Shown here piece after piece: positions 44,094 through 54,425 of a stretch of 64,000 nucleotides of DNA. Position numbers and translations under genes: made by a program. The notes under the pieces are model-generated. The model ran no database searches. It was not told where the DNA came from and saw nothing but the letters and a program-made list of their open reading frames with translations. Numbering within the stretch: the first letter of the stretch is position 1; every line of letters begins with the position of its first letter. The DNA is from Thraustochytrium sp. TN22 (Eukaryota; Sar; Bigyra; Thraustochytrida; Thraustochytriidae), in assembly GCA_013306675.1 (NCBI GenBank), contig JABLUY010000063.1, positions 62,001-126,000 of the forward strand. The letters are read 5' to 3'.

Positions 44094-46070
44094 TCATGCG
44101 TCATTGCCGGCGGTCTCGTTCTTGTCACTGTTGCTGCTGCTGCTGCTGCTGCTCTCTGGGCGGCTGCCAGCGCTGACAATTTTAGCATTCTCGAGCGCTC
44201 CAGAGCGTGCGTCGCGGAAGCCGACCCCAAAGGCGACGGCAGCGAGAGCGAGGGCATAGATGGCGAGGAGGACAAAGGGGGCCTGCGGCACCCAGATGTC
44301 GAAGAGGACACCGCCTGCGTAGGTGATAAAGATGATGCCGAGGGAGCCGATGAAGGAGTACATGCCGGCAATCGCGCCCCGCTGGTGCGGGTACAGGGCC
44401 ATGCGCTGCGCCACGGCCACCTGAGCCACGATCACAAGCAGAATCTCGCCAATGCCCCACGCAAAGGCGATCGCATAGGTGCTAGTAGCGTCTGGGTGCG
44501 TGATGCTCAGGGTACACATGTAGGAGATGCCAGCCCAGAGCGCCGCGAAACCGAGCGCCGAGTAGATGTTCTTGAAGCGCCCAGCGTAGTAGCCGACCCA
44601 AATCGCCACGATAAGGCCGGCTGCCTGCGCCGTGCCCGTGACGCGCGACGCCCGCGTGTAGGCGCCCGGACAGTCCTGCCTGCCAACGTTCTCCAGCAGT
44701 TCGCCGCAAACGGAGTTGTCGCCCACATCTGAGGCCACGCACAGACCGTCCTCATTGTACACGAGGGCAATCCAGAGCGGCAAATAGGTGGTCACAACGA
44801 CCGTGGCGCCGCGAGCCGCAAAGCCTGAGGCGTACGACACGATGAGGTGCACATCCTTCTTCGAGGTGTGATAGAGCTCCACAACACGCTCCTTGAGCGA
44901 GCGCTCGTCCTCGATCTCCGCGACGTCGTCGGATTCCGGCTTGAGGAAGGTGGCCTTGCTGTCGATGGCCGTCCAGGTGAGGATGAGCATAGCAACTGGT
45001 ACGAGTGCATAAATGTAGTAGGCCGCTGTGAGGCAGGTTGCGGTCGCCACGGGACCCATGAAGACAAAGACGCCCACCAGCGCACCGGATCCGGACGCAA
45101 CGCCCACAAGGCCGGTCCCCAGGCCGAGCGACGGGCGAGCGACGACGTCAGCGAGCACGATGGTGAGTGAGCAGGTGAGTGCAGCGGAGCCAAAGGCAAA
45201 GAGGATACGTGCCAGGAGCAGACCAGGGTACACGGAGCCGCCGTTCGGGAAGAGGAAGAGCGACACGATGACCATGGCGAGCCCGCCTGTGAGTGCGGCG
45301 CGGCGCCCAACGCGGTCCGCCACAAAGCCCCAGAAGAGGACGGCCACCATGGAGAAGATCTCGTCCACAACGCCCAGCGTTCCGGTGATGGTTCCAAAAT
45401 CGTCCGAGCTCACGCCGTAAATGTCTGGCAGCAAGAATGCCTGCATCCCGTTCACGAAAGCGAGCGTCATGATGGTCACGAAGGCAAGCGTCAGGAGCGC
45501 CACGAGGTGCTTGAAGCGCTTGCCAGGCTGCAGTTCCACGGCCTTGGTTGGGTAGATGTTCAGCCCGCGCTTGTGCCGCCACCGCAGCCAGCAACCGCAC
45601 ATGCCACCGATGAGGAGAAAAATGCCCAGGAAGACGATCACCAAAAAGAGGACGAGGTTTGCCAGGATCCAGCTCGTCGAGCCCTCCACCTCGTCGTACG
45701 GGTTGAGCAGGGTGCATGTCTGCTCCGACGCAGGAGCAATGCCCGAGTTCGCGCTCGGGTTGTACCAGTTGCACGGTTCCCCTGCGCCGACCTGGAGGGC
45801 GTCGGGGTTCGTCAGATACGTCGAATTGTCGCACAGGTAGAGCGTCTGCGTGCCGGACGCTGCGGCGCCCAGCCGCTCCAGGATGTCATTGATCACGTTG
45901 CCCTCCTCGTCCAGCTCCGCGCAGCCTACTGCCTGGCACAGCTTGTGGTTGATGCCCGCCAGGCTTCCAAAACTGTTGTACCCGTAGGCAATCATGCAGT
46001 ATGTCTCGCAGTTCACCTCGATCAGCTCGCCGTGCGCATCCGTGGTCGCGTCCACACACGTGAAGGTCAT
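44094..46070 (-). CDS. Major facilitator superfamily transporter with cysteine-rich N-terminal domain
   Basis: This 658-residue frame has an N-terminal soluble part of about 130 residues with several cysteines and NSTY/NPS sequons (CETYCMIAYGYNS, CEPC-like NWYN). A hydrophobic segment WILANLVLFLVIVFLGIFLL precedes a 12-helix MFS core. MFS motif A appears as GFVADRVGRRAA between helices 2 and 3. The second half contains WVGYYAGRFKNIYSALGF and GAIAGMYSFIGSLG. The C-terminus has a serine run (SSSSSSS) encoded by a GCT/GCA-type microsatellite near 44128-44150. The extra helix would place the Cys-rich domain outside the cytosol. In-frame codons continue upstream of this ATG (LSRNAVGK) until a stop, so a 5' exon, perhaps a signal sequence, may be missing. 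Substrate unknown. Converges on gene F, stops 86 bases apart. Confidence 0.88.
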   Translation of the reverse strand: MTFTCVDATTDAHGELIEVNCETYCMIAYGYNSFGSLAGINHKLCQAVGCAELDEEGNVINDILERLGAAASGTQTLYLCDNSTYLTNPDALQVGAGEPCNWYNPSANSGIAPASEQTCTLLNPYDEVEGSTSWILANLVLFLVIVFLGIFLLIGGMCGCWLRWRHKRGLNIYPTKAVELQPGKRFKHLVALLTLAFVTIMTLAFVNGMQAFLLPDIYGVSSDDFGTITGTLGVVDEIFSMVAVLFWGFVADRVGRRAALTGGLAMVIVSLFLFPNGGSVYPGLLLARILFAFGSAALTCSLTIVLADVVARPSLGLGTGLVGVASGSGALVGVFVFMGPVATATCLTAAYYIYALVPVAMLILTWTAIDSKATFLKPESDDVAEIEDERSLKERVVELYHTSKKDVHLIVSYASGFAARGATVVVTTYLPLWIALVYNEDGLCVASDVGDNSVCGELLENVGRQDCPGAYTRASRVTGTAQAAGLIVAIWVGYYAGRFKNIYSALGFAALWAGISYMCTLSITHPDATSTYAIAFAWGIGEILLVIVAQVAVAQRMALYPHQRGAIAGMYSFIGSLGIIFITYAGGVLFDIWVPQAPFVLLAIYALALAAVAFGVGFRDARSGALENAKIVSAGSRPESSSSSSSNSDKNETAGNDA

Positions 46071-47361
46071 CTTGCCGACGGCGTTGCGTGAGAGCCGGGT
46101 CTCCTCTCAGGCCTGCCGAGCAAATGGGGGTCTGCCGACAGCTCAACGCGATCGAATCGCCGCTCCTCTGTTCATACAAGAGCGACTACAACAACAACGA
46201 GCCCAGGGAGCCGCTGAACCGCAGCAGCACGGCACGTGCGCCCCCTCACCACAGGACGTAGCGCAGCACGTGCGTGTCTTGCGCGATCTCCGCCAAGTGG
46301 CCTTGCCCTTGCCCTTGCCGAGGCGCCGTAGCCGCCACCGCGCCCGCCTTTTCGCGGCTCGTCACGTCTGGCTGCTGCCTGCCTCGGAGATCGAAGCCAG
46401 CTAGCCCGCTCCGCTCGATGTCGGGTGGCAACGCTGCGCGTTGCGATGCAGCGCACCGAGACTCGGACTGCCGTGGCCCACGGGAGGAATCACGACCTCG
46501 TCCGGCTGGAACTTGAGCCGCGTGGCGGCACGCCGCACTCCAGTGACGGTGCGTGCCACTGGCCACGAGCGCTCCGCCGACCCCAAGGCCGCCTGTCTGT
46601 GTCCCACACAGCGCGCCGCACATCCTCTGTCTCGCCCACAGCTGAGCGTGCCTTCACGCGCCGAAGCGTGCCCTCAGAGCTAACGGGCACCCGCAGCTGA
46701 CCGCAAGAGTGCCGTGCGCCACCCAGGCGCAGGAAGCGGTGGAAGATTGATGGGGTGCCGAGGGCGCGCAGGCACGTGCGAGCGCGCTCCGGCGGGTTGC
46801 ACGCGCTCGTGATCGGCCTCCTCTCCCAGGCTACCTCGGACCTTGGTTGGTGTGCTCGATGCCATCGCCGCATCGGTCGCCCAGGTTGGGCAAGCGAGCT
46901 TCACTCTCTCGCTTGCTCAGTGCCAGTGGAGCTAGCGAGCGAGCGAGCGAGCTAGCTAGCGAGCGAGCGAGCGAGCGAGCGAGGAGGCGCAAGCGGCTGT
47001 CGTTCGTTCGACTCCAACCACCATGGCCACGAACTCTCACAGTCGTGATGACGATCCTTCCTCACAGGCAGGCACTGGCACTGGTGGCAGCAGGCAGGCC
47101 TTTCAAGGGCCTGCGAGCACTGCCCTGCACTACCCTCCAGCGCGCCTACCTGCAGTGCAAGCCACCACTGCAGCCAGTCACCGGTCAGCCAGGGACTCGG
47201 AAGGAAAGAGGGTGCAGTCAGAGTGATTTGGCTCCTCGGTGGCGTCGGAAGGCGCTGGACGATACCTGCGCGGAGGCGGCGGAGCAAGCGTGCCGCTGCG
47301 CAGGCAAAACCAAAGAGCCATAGAGGACGCACGCTACACAAGACACTCAAGCGAGGGCACA
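46071..47361. other. Divergent intergenic region with (GAGC)n tract
   Basis: About 1.3 kb between the MFS gene and the first CCxCC gene, holding both promoters and possibly a 5' exon of the MFS gene near 46071-46110. A GAGC/GCTA repeat lies at 46931-46985. No other gene is supported. Confidence 0.5.
46931..46985. repeat. (GAGC)n / GCTAGC microsatellite
   Basis: Tetranucleotide GAGC units alternate with GCTAGCTAGC over about 55 bases. Confidence 0.9.
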
Positions 47362-48105
47362 ATGACGATGAGGTTGGCCCCGCTTAGCCTGGCCGTTCTT
47401 GCCGTGGTGGCCCTGGCGCTGCCGACCGAGGCCCAAGAGAGCAGCGGCGCTTCGTGCTATGACCTGACAACACACTCGGCGTACTGCGCCGTGGATGCCG
47501 AGGCATGCGCGGCCGCCGGATGGATGGCTTTCAACGAGGGCTTCGTGTACGGCGGCTGCTGCGTCTGCTGCAACGGTTGCGACCACGACCAGGAGACCAA
47601 CGAGAACTGTGAGGAGGTATACGGCGTGGATGGCGAGTGCGGCCACGTCGGCGGGCCGTCCGAGGAGAACCCCTTTTACGATGGTAACTCCACCTCTGCC
47701 GAGACCGAGCCCACGGCCTCGCCCACGTCCATGACTGGCATTGGGGAAGGCGACAATGCCGGCTCCTGTTACGACTTGTCCACGCACACCATCTACTGTG
47801 CCGTGGATGAGGCCACCTGCACTGCCAGCAACACTGCCGACGTCACCCTCTTCGCATGGTATGAGGCCGGTAAGGTGTCCACGTCCAAGCAGTATGAGGG
47901 CTACGGCTGCTGCCACTGCTGCGGCGGCTGCAACCACTCCGAGGAAATTGGCGAAGACTGTCTCGCCGTATATGCCGTCGATGGCGAGTGCGGCCACGTC
48001 GGCGGCCCCAGCGAGGCCAGCCTTTTTTACGACGACGGATCTGGCGCCGCCTCGCTCCCCGTCGGCCTCTTTCTCGTCAGTCTTGCCGCTTTTCTCCAGC
48101 TCTAA
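47362..48105 (+). CDS. Secreted, probably GPI-anchored cysteine-rich protein (two CCxCCxGC domains)
   Basis: The 247-residue frame starts with a signal peptide (LAPLSLAVLAVVALALPTEA). Two copies of a roughly 75-residue domain follow. Each runs GxxCYDLxTHxxYCAVDxxxC, then CCxCCxGCxHxxE, then C-x-VY-x-VDGECGHVGGPSE. They are separated by a short ETEPTASPTS linker. The C-terminus ends in a small-residue patch (DDGSGAAS) plus a hydrophobic tail (LPVGLFLVSLAAFLQL) with no charged end, the usual GPI-attachment layout. I do not recognise the domain. A paralogue with three copies lies at 55290. A second ATG two codons downstream is an alternative start. Likely at the cell surface; function unknown. 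Confidence 0.85.
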   Translation: MTMRLAPLSLAVLAVVALALPTEAQESSGASCYDLTTHSAYCAVDAEACAAAGWMAFNEGFVYGGCCVCCNGCDHDQETNENCEEVYGVDGECGHVGGPSEENPFYDGNSTSAETEPTASPTSMTGIGEGDNAGSCYDLSTHTIYCAVDEATCTASNTADVTLFAWYEAGKVSTSKQYEGYGCCHCCGGCNHSEEIGEDCLAVYAVDGECGHVGGPSEASLFYDDGSGAASLPVGLFLVSLAAFLQL

Positions 48106-50327
48106 TCATTTCCTGAGCTTGGGGCAACATCTGTTCAGTGTCCAGATGATGATGATAATGATGATGATAAATGATGTCGCGTGCAGTGTTGACGCGAGAC
48201 TCGCTGCGCCAGCAAGTCCGTGTCAGATCAAAGCCAGATCAAAACATGAGGGCGCCGCTGCTTCGCAGCTTATAGAAACACAGGACGCCCGCTGCGCTCG
48301 TGCTATTGTCAGTCCAACCAGGCTCAAGAGCTAGGCTACGTTATCACGAATGCGAGCCAAAGTAAGCTTGAGATTACCGCTGCGCCTCGAGTTTGTGAGC
48401 GGCGCTCAGCTGAGCCAAAGATTGATCATGGGTGTTACACCGCCTTGGTTGCCGCACGCCGAGCACTGCGAGCAGCGCGCCCTTCGAAGGCCTTGGGCGC
48501 GATCATCGGCAAGGTGTTTGCAGTACGCGAGTGCCGGGCCTCTGATGTCTCGGCAGTGGCCGCTTGGGTCAAGAGACGGTGAATGGCAGGTCCCCTGGAG
48601 TCAAGCTAGCCATGGCCAGGTCCGAGTCTGTCTTTCCGAGATAGGCTCGGAGTGTCCCGCATCGCAGATGATCCCAGCGATGGATGGTCCATACTGGCCG
48701 CCCGGCGTCATCAAAGGGTCCCTTCAAGTTCCGCCTTGAAGGAGTCGCTCCATCTGCCCGGGATTCTGCCCGAGACGGCAACGCTGGCCTCCGTCCTGGC
48801 GCTGTACCTCTCTAGCCAGCTCTAGCTAGAGAGCAAGCTCTAAGTTAGCATTTAGCTGTCGCTTGCAAGCTTAGTAGGCCTAGCGTAGCTTGTCCGCCAG
48901 CCTGCGCTGCTGCTGAGCTCACAGAGCCGCCTTCCATAGTAGCCCGGCAATGTTGGGCCCGGCCACACGCTCTCCGGCTCCGGCGAGGTCGGCTTGGCCA
49001 GCGTGCTCGCGACCCGGACGCTCGCCGTCACCGTCACAGCCAGTGGCGGCGTGCGCAGCGTGGCACGAGTCGGCCGCCACGCCGTTGCCGGGCTCGCCCA
49101 CCCCGTTCAGTCGCAGGCGTTGATCGAGCTCGGGCCGCGGGCGGCCGCGGGATCGCACTGCGGTTCCACCCCTGCACTCGCCCAGGTCGTTCAGTTGGCC
49201 AGGCGCTCCGAGTCGGCGTCCGAGTCGCCGCGCTTGCCCACGAGCGACCCCGGGGTCTGCACTGCCAGGCACTGCCAGTGAGCTGAGGTCCTGGAGCTCG
49301 AGGCGGCCGGCCGTCACCGGCTCGGCGGCGGTCGAGCTGGCGCTGTGCTGGCACCGCACGCGTCGCGCTCTCAGCCTGAGCTGAGCGCGGCCAGCGCGCT
49401 GCGCCGTTGCGTACGCCGTACGGGCCGTGCGGCGGTGACGGTACCCCTGGTGTTAGTACAAGCAGTAGGCCGGGGCCGCGGCCCGGGTACGCGCCGCTTG
49501 TTCCATGTCATGTCACGGCATGGCATGTTATGGCATGTGATGTGATAACTACTTCACGACGCGCGGCGGCCGCAAGCCTGCGCTGCACTCGCTGTCAAGC
49601 TGCAGGGGGGCGTCAACGCCACGGCGGCCACGCTCGCTCTCGCGGTCGCATTGCGGCGCCGAGCTGGGGCCGGGAGGGGCCAATTGCAGCCAGGCCCGGC
49701 TGCGCGGGGCCCGGCGACCGTGGCGACTGGCTACCACTACATACAGGCAGCACTGCAACCAAGCTTGATCAACCTCCTGGAGGGCAAGTTCCGGGCCTGC
49801 CGCGGATGGCGAGTTGGAGCCGCTGGCCGGCAGCGGCCTTGTCTCAGCTCGCACACTCAGTGTCAGTCAGAGTCGGAGTCGCTCGCCGGTGGCGGCCAGC
49901 GACGGCTCACGCGGCTCACGCGGCCAGCGCAGCACCGCCCGCGCCCGTGGTGATGGCCGCAGAGATTGAGAACTTGAAGAAGCTGACTCGCGGGACTCGC
50001 GCGAGATGGGGGTCCCTGGGTTCGGAAAGGCGACACCGCGGCGAAAGTCGACGTAGATCTTGAAAGCTGTTACTGACTGGCCGTCGAGCCTGGCAACACA
50101 GTCTTCAAGTTGAAGACGCTTGGAGACTGAGCCAGTCGAGTTCAAGTTCGGTCCTGGCTCTAGGCTGCTGCGGCGCAGCCTGAGCCTGGTTGGTACCTCT
50201 CCGTGCAGCGCCGCACTGGCCGGCAAACTCGAATCGCCTGCTCGCTCACCTTTCCAATCGATCCTTCTGGCATCGCACGGGGACCCGTACGCTCGAGCAC
50301 GCGCAGCTTACGAGCTTCGCCAGCCAG
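48106..50327. other. Intergenic region upstream of first FMO-like gene
   Basis: About 2.2 kb without a supported gene. It contains a (GAT)n patch at about 48146-48173 and a CTAGC patch near 48811-48835. A degenerate run of CATGTCATG/GGCATGG words lies at about 49504-49548. Confidence 0.5.
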
Positions 50328-51935
50328 ATGGGCCGCGAGAGACAGCGCATCGCGGTGATTGGCGGCGGCGTGCAGGGCGTGGTCTCGGGCAAGGTGTACC
50401 AGGAGTGCGGGTATGACGTCGTGGTGATGGACCGCCAGGAGCGACTGGGCGGGCAGTGGGTGCAGGCGTACCCGGGCGCGCGCCTCCAGGTGCCGTCGTG
50501 GAACTACGCCTTCCCGACGTTTCTTTGGCCGGAGGGCACCGAGGAGCACCCGCAGGGCGAGAAGATCGTGGACTACGTGGAGAGCGCCGCGCAGGCTTTC
50601 AAGCTCAACGTGCGCAAGCAGTGCGAGGTCGAGAGCATGGAGGAGATCCTGGATTCGGCCACGCGCCGCAACGTTGGCTGGCGGGTCACCTCGAGGGACC
50701 TGCGCTCCGGCAAGACGACCACCGAGGATTACGACCAGGTGGTCATCGCGACCGGGACGAATGGGCCCAACTTCAACAGCATCCCACAGCTCCCCGGGAT
50801 GGCAGACTTCAAGGGCAAGGTGGTGACCCAGCACGAGTCCCTCGAAGACTTCGACGGCAAGCGGGTCGCCGTCCTGGGCAACGGCCGCAGCGCGATCGAC
50901 ATCGCGTGCATCGCGTGCGACCGCCCCACGGTCAAGAGCGTGACCCAGGTCATCCGCGGCAGGCGCTGGGGCGTGCCGGACAGAATCGGTGGCAAGCCCT
51001 TTGACGAGACGCTCATGTGCCGCATGGGCACCTTCATGGTTACGTGCTGGGATCATACCATGGCCTTCCAGCGCTTCGTGCACAACTACATGCCGGGCCT
51101 CGTCAACTTCTTCTGGGAGAAGCTCGTCGCGTCCGACACCTTCGCGCAGCACCGCAAAGACGCGCGCCTCGACATCGTCAAGCGCAAGCCCGGCCAGGAG
51201 CCGGACTACAGCCGCATCGAGGTACTGATGGGCATCCCGGAGGGCGAGACCTTCCTCCAGGGCGCCAAGAACGGCGCCGTCTACCCGCAGGACTACATGC
51301 GCAAGGTGGCCCTCGGCTGCATCGACGTCAAGCAGGCGCTCATTGAGTCCTTCACACCCAACGGCCTCCGCTTCAAGGACGGCTCCACGCTCGACGCCGA
51401 CATCGTCGTGGTCTGCTACGGTGCGGGTCAGCTGCGGTTTCCCATGCTGCCGCAAAAGTACCGCGACATTCTCGAGTCGCACAAGTACGGCGTCCAGCTG
51501 TATCGGCACACCATCCATCCGGACATCCCCAATGTCATCTTTCACGGCCTGAACTCGGGCTTTGAGATGATCATGACGAATGAGGTCGCTGCGCTCTGGA
51601 ACGTCGCCCGCCTCTGGGGCCACCTCAAGATGCCTCCGCGCGAGGAGATGCTCGCGGAGATGCAGCGCATTGCCGACTGGAAGGACAAGAACATCACCAA
51701 GTGCTCGCCGCACTACTTTGCCATCGGTGCGCGCTGCCAGTACCTCAACGACAAGATGATGTACGAGCTGGGCCTCAACCGTTTCCGCAAGATGCCCAAC
51801 GTCTACGCGGAGCTCTGCCGGGCGTATGCTGCGAAGGACTACAGCACAGCGCAGCAAGAGTTTCTGCAAAAGTACGCACGCCCGACCTCCAGTGCCGCCG
51901 TCGCGCCTTCGTCTGCTAGTCAGGCCAAGCGCTAG
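50328..51935 (+). CDS. Flavin-containing monooxygenase-like oxidoreductase, copy 1
   Basis: The first in-frame ATG gives 535 residues. An FAD-binding Rossmann motif sits at the very N-terminus (VIGGGVQG, G12-x-G14-x-x-G17), with acidic strand end VVVMDRQ. RLGGQW follows, as in FMOs. An NADPH-type motif VLGNGRSA lies near residue 183. Between them FKGKVVTQHE resembles the FMO fingerprint FxGxxxH but with two extra residues before the His. The ATG motif VVIATGTN is present. The family uses NADPH and O2 to oxygenate N- or S-containing or carbonyl substrates; the substrate here cannot be told. Being about 535 residues it is at the long end of class B monooxygenases. No signal or membrane tail. 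Intronless, tandem with a close paralogue 0.8 kb downstream. Confidence 0.88.
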   Translation: MGRERQRIAVIGGGVQGVVSGKVYQECGYDVVVMDRQERLGGQWVQAYPGARLQVPSWNYAFPTFLWPEGTEEHPQGEKIVDYVESAAQAFKLNVRKQCEVESMEEILDSATRRNVGWRVTSRDLRSGKTTTEDYDQVVIATGTNGPNFNSIPQLPGMADFKGKVVTQHESLEDFDGKRVAVLGNGRSAIDIACIACDRPTVKSVTQVIRGRRWGVPDRIGGKPFDETLMCRMGTFMVTCWDHTMAFQRFVHNYMPGLVNFFWEKLVASDTFAQHRKDARLDIVKRKPGQEPDYSRIEVLMGIPEGETFLQGAKNGAVYPQDYMRKVALGCIDVKQALIESFTPNGLRFKDGSTLDADIVVVCYGAGQLRFPMLPQKYRDILESHKYGVQLYRHTIHPDIPNVIFHGLNSGFEMIMTNEVAALWNVARLWGHLKMPPREEMLAEMQRIADWKDKNITKCSPHYFAIGARCQYLNDKMMYELGLNRFRKMPNVYAELCRAYAAKDYSTAQQEFLQKYARPTSSAAVAPSSASQAKR

Positions 51936-52758
51936 CCGCCAGTGTAAGAGACAAAGAAAGAGATGGTCTACAGAGCCTCAAAGTTGGCTGACAGTGACTT
52001 CACCTCGTCCCCTTGGGCTGCCAGGAAGCTGTCAGGGCGCTGACAATAAGACGCCGACAAGGTCGGTCCAGCCCTTGGTGGCGGCCAGCATGAGCGGCGA
52101 GGAGGTGGCACGTGTCGAGCGCGGCCTGGCCGAGTAAGCCCGACCACACCTGACACGACTCGCGCCGCCGCCGTCACCGTGACTGAAAGTGAGAGCGACC
52201 ACGTCTCGTAGTGGGCCTCTGGGCTGTCGGTGCCAGTGCAGTGCTTGTAGTTCGTTATTGACAGTGAGGCCGAGACCGCCCGGAAGCTCGACCAAGTTGC
52301 ACTCCGCTGGCAATTAGCCTGTCAGAGTCCCCTGCTCGTCGAACCGCCAGCCAGTCAGCCAGCCAGCAGGTTTTGATCACGCTCCCTCGGCCGCGACTCG
52401 GAGCGCCCTCTGGGCTAGCTAGCTAGCTAAGGTCACGTAGCGGTCGCACCGTGGCGGCGACCCTCGAACTGGCTCAGGATCCGCAACTGGGGTCCTCGGA
52501 TCGCCGGCGGGACAGCAGCCGCGCAGCCTAACGGCGGGGGGGACGTGCCGGCGGGGGACGCGGGGTCCCCGGAGAGCTACGCCTTGTAGTACAAGTTGAA
52601 GCTGCGCCCCTCCGAGTCGGGTTGTACAACTTGAAGCAGCGCCGTACTGGCGGCAGACCTGATCCCTCCGAGTCGCGGCGCTGGCTGCTACGCTCTGGTA
52701 GGACGCTCGCTCGCTGCACGCTTGGCTCTGCGCGTGGACGACGCGACGCAGTGGGACC
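51936..52758. other. Intergenic region between the two FMO-like genes
   Basis: These 823 bases hold a GCTAGCTAGCTAGC tract at 52414-52429. Two copies of a GTACAA(G/C)TTGAAG word occur near 52589 and 52624. It should carry the promoter of copy 2. No gene seen. Confidence 0.5.
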
Positions 52759-54393
52759 ATGAGCGGCGGCCGCGAGAAACAGCGCATCGCCGTGATTGGC
52801 GGCGGCGTGCAGGGCGTGGTGGCAGCCAAGGTGTACCAGGAATGCGGGTTCGAGGTGGTGCTCATGGAGCGGCAGAAGCGCCTCGGCGGCCACTGGCTGC
52901 AGGCGTACCCGGAGGCGAGGCTGCAGGCGCCCAAGTTACTGTACGGCTTCCCAACGTTCCTGTGGCCCGAGGACGCGGATGATCATCCGACGGCGGAGGA
53001 GATCGTCGAGTACGTGGAGAGCGCCGCGGCGGCCTTCAAGCTCAACGTGCGCCTGCTGTGCCAAGTCGACAGCATGGAGGAGATTCTGGACCCAAGCACT
53101 CGCCGTAACATTGGCTGGCGGGTCACCTCGAAGGACGTCCGCTCCGGCAGGAGCACCACCGAGGACTACGAGCAGGTGGTGATCGCGACGGGCACCAACG
53201 GGCCGGACTTCAGCAGCATCCCGCAGCTGCCCGGGATCGCGGACTTCAAAGGCAAGGTCATGACCCAGCACGAGTCGGTGGAGGACTTTGACGGCAAGCG
53301 CGTGGTCGTCCTGGGCAACGGGCGCGCCGCGATCGACATCGCGTGCATCGCGAGCGACCGCCCCACGGTCAAGAGCGTAACGCAGGTTATCCGGGCCAAG
53401 CGCTGGGCCGCGCCAATGCTCCTTGGTGGCAAGTCCTTCGTGCACGCGCTCGTGAGTCGCTCGGGCACCTTCATGGTCACATGCTGGGACCACACCATAG
53501 CCTTTCAGCGCTTTGTGCACAAGTACATGCCGGGCTTCATCACATACTTTTGGGAGAAGCTGGCCCCGACCGATATGTTCGATCAGCACCGCACGGACGC
53601 GCGCCTCGACGTTGTCAAGCGCAAGCCAGGCCAGGAGCCAGACTACAGCCGTATCGAGGTCCTGCTTGGAGTGGCGGATGGCGAGACCTTCCTCCAGGCC
53701 ACCAAGAATACCGCCGTCTACCCGACGGAGTACATGCGCAAGGTGGCGCTCGGCTGCATCGACGTCAAAGAGGGTCAGATCGATACGCTCACGTCGACCG
53801 GTCTCCGCCTCAAGGACGGCACAACGCTCGACGCCGACCTCGTCGTCGCCTGTTTCGGCGCCGGCCAGGCGCGCTTCCCGATGCTGCCTCAAAAGTACCG
53901 CGACATCCTCGAGACGAACAAGTACGGCGCACAGCTGTACCGGCACACGATTCACCCGGACATTCCCAACGTCATCTTCCACGGCCTGAACGCGGGCTTC
54001 CTCATGATCATGACCAACGAGGTTGCGGCACTCTGGAACGTCGCGCGCCTTTGGGGCCACCTCAAGATGCCACCACGCGAGGAGATGCTTGCGGAGATGA
54101 AGCGCATCGCCGACTGGAAGGACAAGAACATCGTCTTTGGCATGCCCCACTATTTTGCCGTCGGGGCGCGCTGCCAGTACTTGCTTGACAAGATGATGTA
54201 CGAGATGGGCCTCAACCGCTTCCGCAAGATGCCCAACGTTTACGCGGAGATCTTCAAGCCCTACGAGTCGAGCGACTACAGCACGGCGCAGCAGGAGTTC
54301 TTGCACAAGTATGCGCGTCCAGCATCGTCCTCTGCCGCCGTCGCGCCCACCACCACTGCTGCCCCCGCCGCCGCCAAGGAGATTGCCGCGTGA
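52759..54393 (+). CDS. Flavin-containing monooxygenase-like oxidoreductase, copy 2
   Basis: The 544-residue protein is colinear with copy 1. It has the FAD motif VIGGGVQG (G14, G16, G19), RLGGHW, VVIATGTN, FKGKVMTQHE and the NADPH motif VLGNGRAA. Long blocks are unchanged between the copies (KPGQEPDYSRIEVL, HTIHPDIPNVIFHGLN, EVAALWNVARLWGHLK). They differ mostly at residues 210-260 and in the Ala/Pro/Thr-rich tail. Copy 1 has a shorter Ser/Ala tail ending QAKR; copy 2 ends AAAKEIAA. The divergence suggests an older duplication than those in the VWA cluster, possibly with different substrates. Intronless. A 28-base duplication covers the end of the gene. Confidence 0.88.
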   Translation: MSGGREKQRIAVIGGGVQGVVAAKVYQECGFEVVLMERQKRLGGHWLQAYPEARLQAPKLLYGFPTFLWPEDADDHPTAEEIVEYVESAAAAFKLNVRLLCQVDSMEEILDPSTRRNIGWRVTSKDVRSGRSTTEDYEQVVIATGTNGPDFSSIPQLPGIADFKGKVMTQHESVEDFDGKRVVVLGNGRAAIDIACIASDRPTVKSVTQVIRAKRWAAPMLLGGKSFVHALVSRSGTFMVTCWDHTIAFQRFVHKYMPGFITYFWEKLAPTDMFDQHRTDARLDVVKRKPGQEPDYSRIEVLLGVADGETFLQATKNTAVYPTEYMRKVALGCIDVKEGQIDTLTSTGLRLKDGTTLDADLVVACFGAGQARFPMLPQKYRDILETNKYGAQLYRHTIHPDIPNVIFHGLNAGFLMIMTNEVAALWNVARLWGHLKMPPREEMLAEMKRIADWKDKNIVFGMPHYFAVGARCQYLLDKMMYEMGLNRFRKMPNVYAEIFKPYESSDYSTAQQEFLHKYARPASSSAAVAPTTTAAPAAAKEIAA

Positions 54394-54425
54394 GAGCGCC
54401 GCCAAGGAGATTGCCGCGTGAGAGC
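54370..54425 (+). repeat. 28-base tandem duplication spanning the stop codon of FMO copy 2
   Basis: The block GCCGCCAAGGAGATTGCCGC with TGAGAGC recurs exactly 28 bases later. The first copy contains the stop used (54391-54393), and the second places an identical KEIAA-stop just downstream. Confidence 0.9.

Noticed and set aside
50160-51869. Minus-strand 569-codon frame
   Set aside because: Antisense shadow of FMO copy 1. A similar one exists opposite copy 2.
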